64,000 bases of DNA from Actinokineospora inagensis DSM 44258 (GTDB lineage Bacteria > Actinomycetota > Actinomycetes > Mycobacteriales > Pseudonocardiaceae). The notes below the pieces were generated by a model. It saw nothing but the letters and a program-made list of their open reading frames with translations. It made no database searches and was not told the origin of the DNA. Positions 8,596 through 15,405 of the stretch are shown here, piece after piece. The translations under genes were made by a program, and so were the position numbers. Where the stretch lies: assembly GCF_000482865.1 (NCBI RefSeq), contig NZ_AXWW01000031.1, forward strand, positions 34,576-98,575, read 5' to 3'. Numbering within the stretch: the first letter of the stretch is position 1; each line of letters begins with the position of its first letter.

Positions 8596-8818
8596 AGGGA
8601 CATGACGGCGCGCGGGAGCAGCGTGCTCCCGGTGCCTACGCGCAGTCCCATGGTCGGTACCCGTCTCGTGATCGTTGTGCGGATTGGTTCACCGAGGGAT
8701 TCGGCGCAGGCGCTGTCCATCGGGGTGCCACACGGTTGCGAACCGGTTGCGCGGGGCCCGAACGCGAATTACCTGACGGTAACCGGGGATCGCGTTCGCA
8801 CAGCACACCGACTACGGC

Positions 8819-9331
8819 TCAGGTGTGCCGCTCGGTGTGGTCCCACGGTGGTCTGCCGGAACGGTGGTCCCGGAGCGGCCTGCCCGCGGCGCCGGGGCCG
8901 GGCAACATGTCGATGTCGTTGGCGTGCATGGGTTCGCCGCAGTGCGGGCAGCGCAGGTCGACGGCCGCGATCTCGCCGCAGGCGCGGTGGCGGTAGAGCA
9001 CCGGCGGACCCGCCTCGCCCGCGAGCCACCTGTCACCCCAGCCCGCCATGACCATGAGCAGGTCGACCAGCTCGGTGCCCTTCTCGGTCAGCACGTACTC
9101 GTGCCGGGGCCGCTGGTCGTACGGGCGGCGCTCCAGCACGCCCTGGTCGACCAGGTGGTTGAGCCGCTCGGTCAGGACCTTGCGGGAGATCCCCAGGTCA
9201 GCCTGGAGTTGGTCGAACCGGGTGAACCCCACCCACACGTCCCGCAGGATCAGCGGTGACCAGGGCTCCCCGATGACGTCCCAAGTCCGCGCGATCGAGC
9301 AGGTCATCTTGCCGAAGTCCGTGCGCTGCAT
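8819..9331 (-). CDS. HxlR-family transcriptional regulator
   Basis: The protein has 170 residues. It carries the HxlR winged helix at about 8-100, with CSIARTWDVIGEPWSPLILR, then FDQLQADLGISRKVLTERLN and a wing RRPYDQRPRHEYVLTEKG. C-terminal extension residues CGEIAAVDLRCPHCGEPM hold three cysteines (CG and CPHC) and could bind a metal. The gene is divergent from the F420-type oxidoreductase gene, and the 92-bp gap holds an inverted repeat. This fits the common arrangement in which an HxlR protein controls a divergent redox gene. No clear Shine-Dalgarno precedes the ATG. Confidence 0.9.
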   Translation of the reverse strand: MQRTDFGKMTCSIARTWDVIGEPWSPLILRDVWVGFTRFDQLQADLGISRKVLTERLNHLVDQGVLERRPYDQRPRHEYVLTEKGTELVDLLMVMAGWGDRWLAGEAGPPVLYRHRACGEIAAVDLRCPHCGEPMHANDIDMLPGPGAAGRPLRDHRSGRPPWDHTERHT

Positions 9332-9352
9332 GAGCCGAGCCTAGCCGTTGGG

Positions 9353-9405
9353 GTTCCTTCAAGGAACTTTGACGTGCTACGGTCATCGGGTCTCCTGAAG
9401 GAACT
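9353..9405. promoter_or_regulatory. Candidate HxlR operator
   Basis: A perfect 15-bp inverted repeat GTTCCTTCAAGGAAC lies at 9353-9367, and AAGGAACT recurs at 9398-9405 as a second half-site preceded by CTCCTG. Both lie between the divergent HxlR gene and the oxidoreductase gene, where an autoregulatory site is expected. Confidence 0.6.
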
Positions 9406-9423
9406 CAAGTGGGGGTTGTCCCG

Positions 9424-9855
9424 ATGAGCAAGGTCCACCAGTCGAACAACGTCGTCGCGTCGCCCGAGACGGCCAAGGCGCTGAACCCCGACATTCGTGC
9501 CGTGCTCGATGGCACCCCGCTCGCCCACGTCGCCACCGTCCTTCCCGATGGCGCGCCGCACTCCGTTCCGGTGTGGATCGGCACGCACGGCGACCACGTT
9601 GTGATCTTCTCTGGCCCTGGTAGCCGGAAAGCCCGCAACCTCCGTCGCGATCCCCGGGTGGCGATCTCGCTCACCCCGCCCGACCGGCCGTTCACGCCGG
9701 TGCTGATCCGCGGTCGAGTGGTCGACTGGCTGGACGGTGAGCGGGCCTGGGAGATCGTCGACCGGGTCGCCGCCAAGTACATCGGTGGTCCGTACAGCCG
9801 CGAGGACGCGCGGGTCGTCGCGATCATCGAGCCCGATTGGCAGAGCCACGGCTGA
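9424..9855 (+). CDS. PPOX-class F420-dependent oxidoreductase
   Basis: The 143-residue protein starts at the ATG at 9424, with GTGGGGG just upstream; an in-frame GTG five codons earlier is possible. It has the split-barrel flavin/F420 fold sequence: LDGTPLAHVATVLPDGAPHS, then VPVWIGTHGDHVVIFSG and SRKARNLRRDPRVAISL. That order is typical of PPOX-class F420-dependent enzymes in actinobacteria, which reduce or oxidise small substrates. A C-terminal ARVVAIIEPDWQSHG is also usual. It is probably repressed by the divergent HxlR protein. Confidence 0.85.
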   Translation: MSKVHQSNNVVASPETAKALNPDIRAVLDGTPLAHVATVLPDGAPHSVPVWIGTHGDHVVIFSGPGSRKARNLRRDPRVAISLTPPDRPFTPVLIRGRVVDWLDGERAWEIVDRVAAKYIGGPYSREDARVVAIIEPDWQSHG

Positions 9856-9861
9856 TGCGGT

Positions 9862-9923
9862 GCAACCGATGGTTGCGCATGGCGGTAACCCGCTCTACAG
9901 TGTTGAGCAACCGATGGTTGCGC
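9862..9923 (+). promoter_or_regulatory. Promoter between two identical operator palindromes (SRPBCC-ArsR operon)
   Basis: GCAACCGATGGTTGCGC occurs twice, at 9862-9878 and 9907-9923, and contains the dyad CAACC-GAT-GGTTG. Between them a -35-like TTGCGC (9873-9878, inside the first copy) and a -10-like TACAGT (9896-9901) are spaced 17 bp. A repressor on the two sites would cover the promoter. The ArsR-type protein encoded two genes downstream is the likely ligand. Confidence 0.65.
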
Positions 9924-9936
9924 GAGAGGGAACGCT

Positions 9937-10392
9937 GTGGAGTTCGGGAGCATTGAGCGGGAAATCGAGATCGAGGCCACGCCGCAGGTGGTTTACCAGG
10001 TGGTGAGCACGCCGGAACACCTGCGGGAGTGGTGGCCGGACGACGCGGAGTTCGAGCCGGTGCCCGGGGCCACCGGGACCGTCTCGTTCGGCGCGGGAAC
10101 TTCCGCGACCGACCACGTGGCACCGATCGCGGTGGTGGAGGCGGACCCGCCGAAGCGGTTCTCGTTCCGGTGGGTGTTCGACGACGAGTTGGCCGGTCGG
10201 TCGCTGCTGGTCACGTTCGACCTGGTGCCCGCGGGGGCGGGCACGCTGCTGCGGATGACCGAGACCGGGTTCCGGGAAAAGGGCTGGGAAGCGGCCGTCC
10301 TGGAGGAGCAGTACCGCGACCACGCGTCCGGCTGGGACTTCTTCCTGCCCCGGATCGTCCCGTACGTGGCGAAACTGGTCGCGACCCGGTGA
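9937..10392 (+). CDS. SRPBCC (AHSA1-like) domain protein
   Basis: The 151-residue protein starts at GTG after GAGAGGGA. It spans one SRPBCC domain: REIEIEATPQVVYQVVSTPE, then LREWWPDDAEFEP, then RFSFRWVFD, LLVTFDLVPAGAGTLLRMTETGF and a C-terminal helix with GWDFFLPRIVPYVAKL. These proteins bind hydrophobic ligands or act as co-chaperones or enzymes; the ligand is unknown. Its stop overlaps the GTG of the ArsR gene (GTGA), the standard arrangement of AHSA1 proteins with ArsR regulators. Confidence 0.88.
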   Translation: MEFGSIEREIEIEATPQVVYQVVSTPEHLREWWPDDAEFEPVPGATGTVSFGAGTSATDHVAPIAVVEADPPKRFSFRWVFDDELAGRSLLVTFDLVPAGAGTLLRMTETGFREKGWEAAVLEEQYRDHASGWDFFLPRIVPYVAKLVATR

Positions 10393-10718
10393 CGGTCGAC
10401 GACGACCTGTGGTCCGCGGTGGGCGATCCCACCCGGCGCAGGCTGCTCGACCTGCTACTGGCCGACGGCGGCGGCACGGCGACGACGCTGAGCGAGCGGC
10501 TCCCGGTCACCAGGCAGGCGGTCGCGAAACACCTCGGCGTGCTCGACCGCGTCGGCCTCGTCCACGCCACCCCGTCCGGCCGCGAACGCCGCTACGAAGT
10601 GGACGAGGCCCAACTCGCCCGCGCTGTAGCGCAACTGTCCTCGGTCGGAGCCGCGTGGAACGCCCGCCTGCTCCGCATCAAGCGCATCGCCGAGGCGATC
10701 CAGCGCAGCCAACCTTGA
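10389..10718 (+). CDS. ArsR-family transcriptional regulator
   Basis: The 109-residue winged-helix protein starts at the GTG overlapping the upstream stop. It shows LWSAVGDPTRRRLLDLLLAD, then the recognition region TTLSERLPVTRQAVAKHLGV and the wing HATPSGRERRYEVDEAQL. There is no CxC metal site, so it belongs to the non-metal SRPBCC-linked group. It sits between two SRPBCC genes in one transcription unit and is the natural repressor for the paired operators upstream of the first gene. Confidence 0.92.
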   Translation: MTVDDDLWSAVGDPTRRRLLDLLLADGGGTATTLSERLPVTRQAVAKHLGVLDRVGLVHATPSGRERRYEVDEAQLARAVAQLSSVGAAWNARLLRIKRIAEAIQRSQP

Positions 10719-10741
10719 ACCCACAACGCGAGGAGAACAGC

Positions 10742-11173
10742 ATGGTGGACATCCGGCACAGGATCGGCGTGCGCGCCACGCCCGACGACGTCTACACCGC
10801 ACTGACCACGGTCGACGGCCTGTCCCGCTGGTGGACCGAGGACACCACCGACGACGGCGGGGTGCTCAAGTTCCGCTTCATCCCCGGGGGCTTCGACATG
10901 GTGGTCCTGGAGACCCGACCGGCCGAGTTGGTGCGCTGGGAGGTCGTGGCCGGTCCGGACGAGTGGGTCGGCACGACCGTGACCTTCGCGCTCAACGAGG
11001 AGGACGGCTACACGATCGTCCTGTTCGGACACGAGGGGTGGCGGGAGGCGGGCGAGTTCATGAGCCACTGCACGACCAAGTGGGGAACTTTCCTGCTGAG
11101 CCTGAAGAACCTCGTCGAGACCGGTGAGGGCGCCCCGGCTCCGCGCGATGTCCAGATCAGCAACTGGCACTGA
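10742..11173 (+). CDS. SRPBCC (AHSA1-like) domain protein, second copy
   Basis: The 143-residue protein starts at ATG after GAGGAG. The SRPBCC pattern is IRHRIGVRATPDDVYTALT, then GLSRWWTEDTTDD, LKFRFIPGG, LVRWEVVAGPDEWVGTTVTF and GWREAGEFMSHCTTKWGTFL. It is 23 bp downstream of the ArsR gene and probably co-transcribed. It differs clearly from the SRPBCC protein upstream, so the two likely have different ligands. A strong hairpin follows. Confidence 0.88.
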   Translation: MVDIRHRIGVRATPDDVYTALTTVDGLSRWWTEDTTDDGGVLKFRFIPGGFDMVVLETRPAELVRWEVVAGPDEWVGTTVTFALNEEDGYTIVLFGHEGWREAGEFMSHCTTKWGTFLLSLKNLVETGEGAPAPRDVQISNWH

Positions 11174-11177
11174 AGTG

Positions 11178-11210
11178 GGGTCCGGGCCGGGGCGTCCCCG
11201 GCCCGGACCC
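11178..11210. terminator. Bidirectional hairpin between convergent genes
   Basis: A perfect 15-bp stem (GGGTCCGGGCCGGGG, 11178-11192, pairing with 11196-11210) has a 3-nt CGT loop. It ends 5 bp before the convergent gene's stop. There is no T run, as is common in high-GC actinobacteria. Confidence 0.7.
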
Positions 11211-11215
11211 GCGGG

Positions 11216-11440
11216 TCACTTGCCCGCCTGCTCCAACTGCAGCAGGGCGGCGGCGAGGGTGAAGTACTTGCTGGTCGCCAGGTCGCGCACGGTCTTGATG
11301 CCGAAGGCGGCACCCAGCTTCTCCGCGTCGCCCTCGCTGACACCCGACAGGGCCGCCACCGGCGCGTCGAGCACCTCGGTCAGGCCCAGGTTCTCGTACG
11401 CCTTGTCCAACTGCTTGTCCAGGTCCACCGAGATCGCCAC
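11216..11440 (-). CDS. Small conserved helix-hairpin-helix-like protein
   Basis: The 74-residue protein starts at GTG after GGAGAGGAAG. It begins ISVDLDKQLDKAYENLGLTE and continues LDAPVAALSGVSEGDAEKLG then IKTVRDLATSKYF. The middle (LSGVSEGDAEKLGAAFGIKT) looks like a helix-hairpin-helix, a fold that often binds DNA or protein. No function is known from the sequence. It stands alone between two convergent or unrelated units. Confidence 0.65.
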   Translation of the reverse strand: MAISVDLDKQLDKAYENLGLTEVLDAPVAALSGVSEGDAEKLGAAFGIKTVRDLATSKYFTLAAALLQLEQAGK

Positions 11441-11524
11441 AGCGGTCTTCCTCTCCGGGGGTGTGTGGGAGTCGATCAGATCTGCGTCACCCTATCGAGC
11501 GACCCCGATCGGCTTGCCCGGAGT

Positions 11525-12994
11525 TCAGCCGACGGGACTGGGCTCGTCCGCCGGGGCTTGGCGGGAGCGCAGGAAGCCCCAGGCGACGAGGACGGCGGCG
11601 AGGGCGGTGAGGGTGAGGCCCGCCGCGGTGATCGCGGTGTGGAACTCGGTGGTTTGGGCGGTGGACCAGGGGGTGGTGGCGACGTCGCCGGTGAAGAGGG
11701 TGGCGAGGATGGTGCCGGTGATCGCGATGCCCGCGCCGGAGGTCACCTCGGTGGCGGTGTCGGTGAGCGCCACGCCGATGGAGGTGCGGGACTTGGGCAG
11801 GCCGCGCAGGACGTTGACCGCGGCGACCACACCGACGACGCGCAGGCCCGCGGCGACCAGCGCCAGCGAGACGGCCACCCACAGGTAGCCGAAGGTGCTG
11901 AAGAGACCGTAGACGGCCAGGCCGCAGACGACCGCGACAGCGCTGAGCCAGGCGGCTCGTTCGAGGCCGACCCGTTGGACGAAGGGGTTGACGAACGCGC
12001 CGCCCGCGATGAGCACGACCACCTGGGGGAGCATGCCGAGGGACGCGAGGGCGGGTGGCCAGCCCCAGTCGAGCTGCAGTTGCAGCGTCACCAGGTAGCC
12101 CAGGCCCGCGGTCGCGAGACCCGCGGCGGCCTTGAACGCGAGGCCGCTGGCGACGAGGGGGCGGGCGACGAGCGCCAGGTCGAGGAGCGGGTGGCGGGTT
12201 GATCGCTCGCGGCGGACGAACAGCGCGGCGGCCACGACGGCGGAGACGGTGACCGTCCACGGCGCCCACGAGCCGGTTCCCTGGTTCACGAACAGGGTCG
12301 GCGCGATGAGGGCGAGCACGATCGCGGTCGTACCCAGGACGGCGCCTGGGACGTCGGCGGGGTCGCGGTGCAGGTCGGCGGCGTCGTCCGGGGTGATGCC
12401 CGCCCGGACCCCGATGAAGGCGAGCGCGGCGATCGGCACGTTCACCAGCAGCAGGACCTGCCAGGGCGCGACCGAGAGGACCAGGCCGCCCACCGTCGGG
12501 CCGACCGCGAGCCCGACCAGGCCGACGGTGGAGATGAGCGTGGTCGCGCGGACCCGCAGGCTGTCCACATCGAACAGCCGGAAGGCGAGCGCCATCGACC
12601 CGGGGGTGGTCATCGCGGCGGCCACGCCGGTCACCACCCGGACCGCGATCAGTCCCGCCGCGCTGGTGACGAAGGCGGTCGCCAGGCTCGCTGCGCCGAG
12701 CAGCACCAGCCCGACGAGCATGACCCGCCGCCGCCCGAACCGGTCGGCGACCGCGCCGAAGACCAAAATCAGGCCGCCGAACACGACCGCGTAGGCCCCG
12801 GTCACCCACTGCAGGGCGACGGTCGAGGCGTGCAGGTCACGGCCGATGGTGGGCAGGGCGACGTTCAGGATGGAGTTGTCCAGCATCTCGAAGAGGAACA
12901 CCGCGGACAGCCCGGCCAGGGCGACCCAGGCGGCGCGCAGGGACTGCGGCCCGGGGGACCGGATCGCGGGTTCGTCGTGGTGAGGGGTGCTCAT
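11525..12994 (-). CDS. DHA2-family (14-helix) MFS drug exporter
   Basis: The 489-residue protein starts at the ATG after AAAGGAG; a start 12 codons earlier is less likely. It opens with LRAAWVALAGLSAVFLFEML and DNSILNVALPTIGRDL, the DHA2 helix-1 pattern. It continues with LQWVTGAYAVVFGGLILVFG, DRFGRRRVMLVGLVLLGAASL and the motif-C-like GPTVGGLVLSVAPWQVLLLVNVPI. Its length supports 14 helices (EmrB/QacA class). It is divergent from a TetR gene, with three operator-like repeats between, so it is probably a drug-inducible efflux pump. Confidence 0.92.
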   Translation of the reverse strand: MSTPHHDEPAIRSPGPQSLRAAWVALAGLSAVFLFEMLDNSILNVALPTIGRDLHASTVALQWVTGAYAVVFGGLILVFGAVADRFGRRRVMLVGLVLLGAASLATAFVTSAAGLIAVRVVTGVAAAMTTPGSMALAFRLFDVDSLRVRATTLISTVGLVGLAVGPTVGGLVLSVAPWQVLLLVNVPIAALAFIGVRAGITPDDAADLHRDPADVPGAVLGTTAIVLALIAPTLFVNQGTGSWAPWTVTVSAVVAAALFVRRERSTRHPLLDLALVARPLVASGLAFKAAAGLATAGLGYLVTLQLQLDWGWPPALASLGMLPQVVVLIAGGAFVNPFVQRVGLERAAWLSAVAVVCGLAVYGLFSTFGYLWVAVSLALVAAGLRVVGVVAAVNVLRGLPKSRTSIGVALTDTATEVTSGAGIAITGTILATLFTGDVATTPWSTAQTTEFHTAITAAGLTLTALAAVLVAWGFLRSRQAPADEPSPVG

Positions 12995-13020
12995 CTGAGC
13001 TCCTTTCGGCAGGTCAGTGG

Positions 13021-13096
13021 ATACGAACACTGTTCTACAGCAGAACGGCGTCCCGATCCATACGAACAGTGTTCTTATGGCGTAGAATACTGTTCC
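13021..13096. promoter_or_regulatory. Triple TetR operator candidate
   Basis: ATACGAACACTGTTCT (13021-13036) and ATACGAACAGTGTTCT (13060-13075) are near-identical and near-palindromic around GAACA-TGTTC. A third, degenerate AGAATACTGTTCC lies at 13084-13096. All lie between the divergent DHA2 exporter and TetR genes, the expected place for TetR binding. Confidence 0.7.
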
Positions 13097-13117
13097 GAGA
13101 GGCGCTAGACTCAGCCC

Positions 13118-13855
13118 ATGTCACCGACCCCGCGACAACGGCGCGCAGCCCGGCACCAGCTCGACCCGGGGCGGCAGCCCCCGGCGGCGCGGCGCGGGCC
13201 GTCCGGGGGGAGCAAGAAGCCGATCACGGTGGACGCCATCATCGACACGGCGTTCGAACTGGTGGCCCGCGCGGGGTACGAGGCCCTCACCATGCGCGGG
13301 TTGGCCACCGCGCTGGAGACCGGGCCGTCGTCGCTCTACGCGCACGTGGTCAACAAGGAGGACCTGGACGAGCTGCTCATCGGCCGCCTCTGCGCCGGGG
13401 TCACCCTCCCCGAGCCCGACCCCACCACCTGGCGCGAACAGATCATCGACGTCTGCACCCAGCTCCGCGACCAGTACCTGCGCTACCCGGGCATCTCCCG
13501 GGCCGCCCTCGCCGCCGCACCGTCCAACCTGGACACCCTCCGGGTCGGCGAGGGCCTGTTCGCCATCATGCGGGCGGGTGGCATCGACCCGCAGGCCGCG
13601 GCCTGGGCGATCGACTCGCTGACCCTCTACGTCAACGCGCACACCCTTGAGGTGTCCTTGGCCGCCAAGCGCTCCCGCACCGACGACACGTGGGTGGTGA
13701 GCCGCGCCGACCTCCTCGACCGCTTCGCCGCCCTGCCCGACACGTTCCCGACGACCAAGCGCTACGCCATCGAACTCACCGCGGGCACCACCGGCAACCG
13801 CTTCGCCTTCACCATCGCCCTCATGCTCGACGGCCTACCGGGCTTCCGGCGCTGA
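13118..13855 (+). CDS. TetR-family transcriptional regulator
   Basis: The 245-residue protein has a basic 35-residue extension. The TetR helix-turn-helix follows: ITVDAIIDTAFELVARAGYE, then TMRGLATALETGPSSLYAHV and NKEDLDELLIGRL. The C-terminal ligand domain (about 110-245) includes GISRAALAAAPSNLDTLRVG. It is divergent from a DHA2 exporter and probably represses it until a drug binds. Confidence 0.9.
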   Translation: MSPTPRQRRAARHQLDPGRQPPAARRGPSGGSKKPITVDAIIDTAFELVARAGYEALTMRGLATALETGPSSLYAHVVNKEDLDELLIGRLCAGVTLPEPDPTTWREQIIDVCTQLRDQYLRYPGISRAALAAAPSNLDTLRVGEGLFAIMRAGGIDPQAAAWAIDSLTLYVNAHTLEVSLAAKRSRTDDTWVVSRADLLDRFAALPDTFPTTKRYAIELTAGTTGNRFAFTIALMLDGLPGFRR

Positions 13856-13908
13856 CCGGCACCTGCCCGAACTCCACCATCTCCAATTCCACAGTGGACT
13901 GATCAGGT

Positions 13909-14769
13909 CTACCGGGCCCCGGCGTTGCGGAGGGTCCCGGAGAACGGGCTGTGCCCGGCGAGCATCGCCGTGCAGGCGAAGCTGCGGACGGCCTCGCCCG
14001 GTGTCCCGTTCTCGAACACCCAGACGTACCCCGACGCGTACTGGGGTCCGCCGCCGCCCAGCCAGCGCTGGGCGGCGTCGGGGCAGGTCCGGGCCTGGAA
14101 GTCCTGGATCTGGTCCATGGTCGGCATGGTGCCGAACACCGGGGTCAGGTCGCGCAGCACGGTGACCTCGTCGGTGTGCGGGCCGCTGCACGGGACGGTG
14201 GTGATGTGGTACAGGTCGCTCGGCGTGGCCAGGCAGGTACCCACCTTGATCGTCGCGAAGACGTCGCCGCGCCCGATGTCCGATCCCGCGGCGGGCATCG
14301 CGTTCGCCGTCGTCCACGGCAGAGCGCGCTGGGGTGCGGCCGCGGTCTGCCGCGGTGCGGCCTTGCTGGGCGGCTGCCCGGTCGGGTCCGGCGTGTGGGT
14401 GACCGGGACCGGGGGGACCGCGGGGGCGGCGTTGGTCGTCGTGGGGGCGGGCCGCTGCTGCGACTGGAACGGGTCACGCGACGCCGATCTCGACGTGTTC
14501 CTGATCGCGAAGACCACGACGAGCACGATCAGTCCGAGGAGGACGGTCAGCGTGCCGGTCAGCCTCGGCCCCCGCCGCCTCGCGGAGAGCACCGGAGCGG
14601 GCGCGGGCGGCGCCCACGTCCGCCACGGTTGGGGCGCGGGCACCGGCGCGGGCCGGGGCCGCCGGATGTCAGCCTCGGACACCTTCGCCGCTTGGACCCA
14701 CGCTTCGTCGAAGGCCGGTGGGTCGGCCTCCCCGTCTCCGTCGTTGTTCGTCCCCCAGGACTGTGCCAT
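13909..14769 (-). CDS. Membrane protein with septum-formation-like domain
   Basis: The 286-residue protein starts at ATG 14769; an upstream in-frame ATG would add 20 arginine-rich residues. The N-terminus is cytoplasmic and Pro-rich, then one helix (LTVLLGLIVLVVVFAI, near 75), then a Pro/Thr/Ala-rich linker. The C-terminal extracytoplasmic domain begins VGTCLATPSDLYHITTVPCS and GPHTDEV. The Gly-x-Cys ... VPCxxPHxxEV pattern, with two later cysteines (TCPD and FACTA), matches the actinobacterial septum-formation domain. Despite the name, its role is poorly defined. It is a single gene. Confidence 0.7.
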   Translation of the reverse strand: MAQSWGTNNDGDGEADPPAFDEAWVQAAKVSEADIRRPRPAPVPAPQPWRTWAPPAPAPVLSARRRGPRLTGTLTVLLGLIVLVVVFAIRNTSRSASRDPFQSQQRPAPTTTNAAPAVPPVPVTHTPDPTGQPPSKAAPRQTAAAPQRALPWTTANAMPAAGSDIGRGDVFATIKVGTCLATPSDLYHITTVPCSGPHTDEVTVLRDLTPVFGTMPTMDQIQDFQARTCPDAAQRWLGGGGPQYASGYVWVFENGTPGEAVRSFACTAMLAGHSPFSGTLRNAGAR

Positions 14770-15102
14770 GCGCGCACGGTAATTCGCCCGGGGGCGACCG
14801 CCGCAACTCCTGGTCGAGCTGGTCGCCAACTCGTCGTTCGTCGTTCAGCAAAGCACTCTTGGCGACCCCCGCCCAACTGGTCGCCCCGCCCGAGTTCGTC
14901 ACCCAGCCACGCCCAGGCATGGCCCCCACCGCCCCCCTCGCCCCCGGGCGGCCCCCACCCTTCCCGGGGGGCGTCCCCGAGGCCAGTCTACCGGGGTGGC
15001 GAGATCAACAGGGGCGAGGCAGGCGAGCTGTGGACTGCTGGGCAGGATGTGGATAACCCGCAGGATGTGGATAACCCGCGCGAAGACGCGGGCCAAGAGC
15101 CA
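14770..15102. other. Non-coding gap upstream of the septum-formation-like gene
   Basis: No gene is supported here. The stretch 14880-14990 is C-rich (CCCCC-type runs). The left end should hold the promoter of the leftward gene. The right end contains the 18-bp tandem repeat with DnaA-box-like cores. Confidence 0.4.
15042..15077 (+). repeat. Tandem 18-bp repeat carrying two perfect DnaA-box sequences
   Basis: GCAGGATGTGGATAACCC occurs twice head to tail (15042-15059, 15060-15077). Each contains TGTGGATAA (15048-15056, 15066-15074), the complement of the consensus DnaA box TTATCCACA. The two boxes are in the same orientation and 18 bp apart. Confidence 0.6.
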
Positions 15103-15404
15103 CTAGCGGCTGTGGCCCGACCCAGAAGGTTGACAGGGTCTCGACGTGCCCCACGACGTCCCCGGCGGTCCAGTACGAGGCTGTTGCGGCGCCGGGAACG
15201 CCGTGGGCAGGCCGATACCCAGCCAACCTCCGGGTCGAGCGGCTAGCGGCTCGACCCGGAACGTTGACCACGTCTCGACGTGCCCCGCGACGTCCCTGGC
15301 GGCGTTGCCGCAACGGCCAAGTACGTTCAGTACGAGGCCGTTGCGGCGCCGGGAATGCCGTGGGCAGGCCAATGTCCGGCCAACCTCCTGGGTCGAGCGG
15401 CTAG
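15103..15404. repeat. Two adjacent elements with CTAGCxGCTCGACCC terminal inverted repeats
   Basis: Unit 1 (15103-15246, 144 bp) and unit 2 (15243-15404, 162 bp) share a CTAG and about 75% of their sequence, including TCTCGACGTGCCCC, GCGGCGCCGGGAA and GCCGTGGGCAGGCC. Each is bounded by CTAGCGGC with CGACCC-type sequence on the left and GGGTCGAGCGGCTAG on the right. Unit 2 has an extra GTTGCCGCAACGGCC dyad. They end two bases before the stop of the phosphoesterase gene and may act as its terminator. Confidence 0.65.
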
Positions 15405-15405
15405 G

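Noticed and set aside
15042..15077. Replication origin
   Set aside because: Only two DnaA boxes, no AT-rich unwinding region and no dnaA/dnaN/parAB genes nearby.
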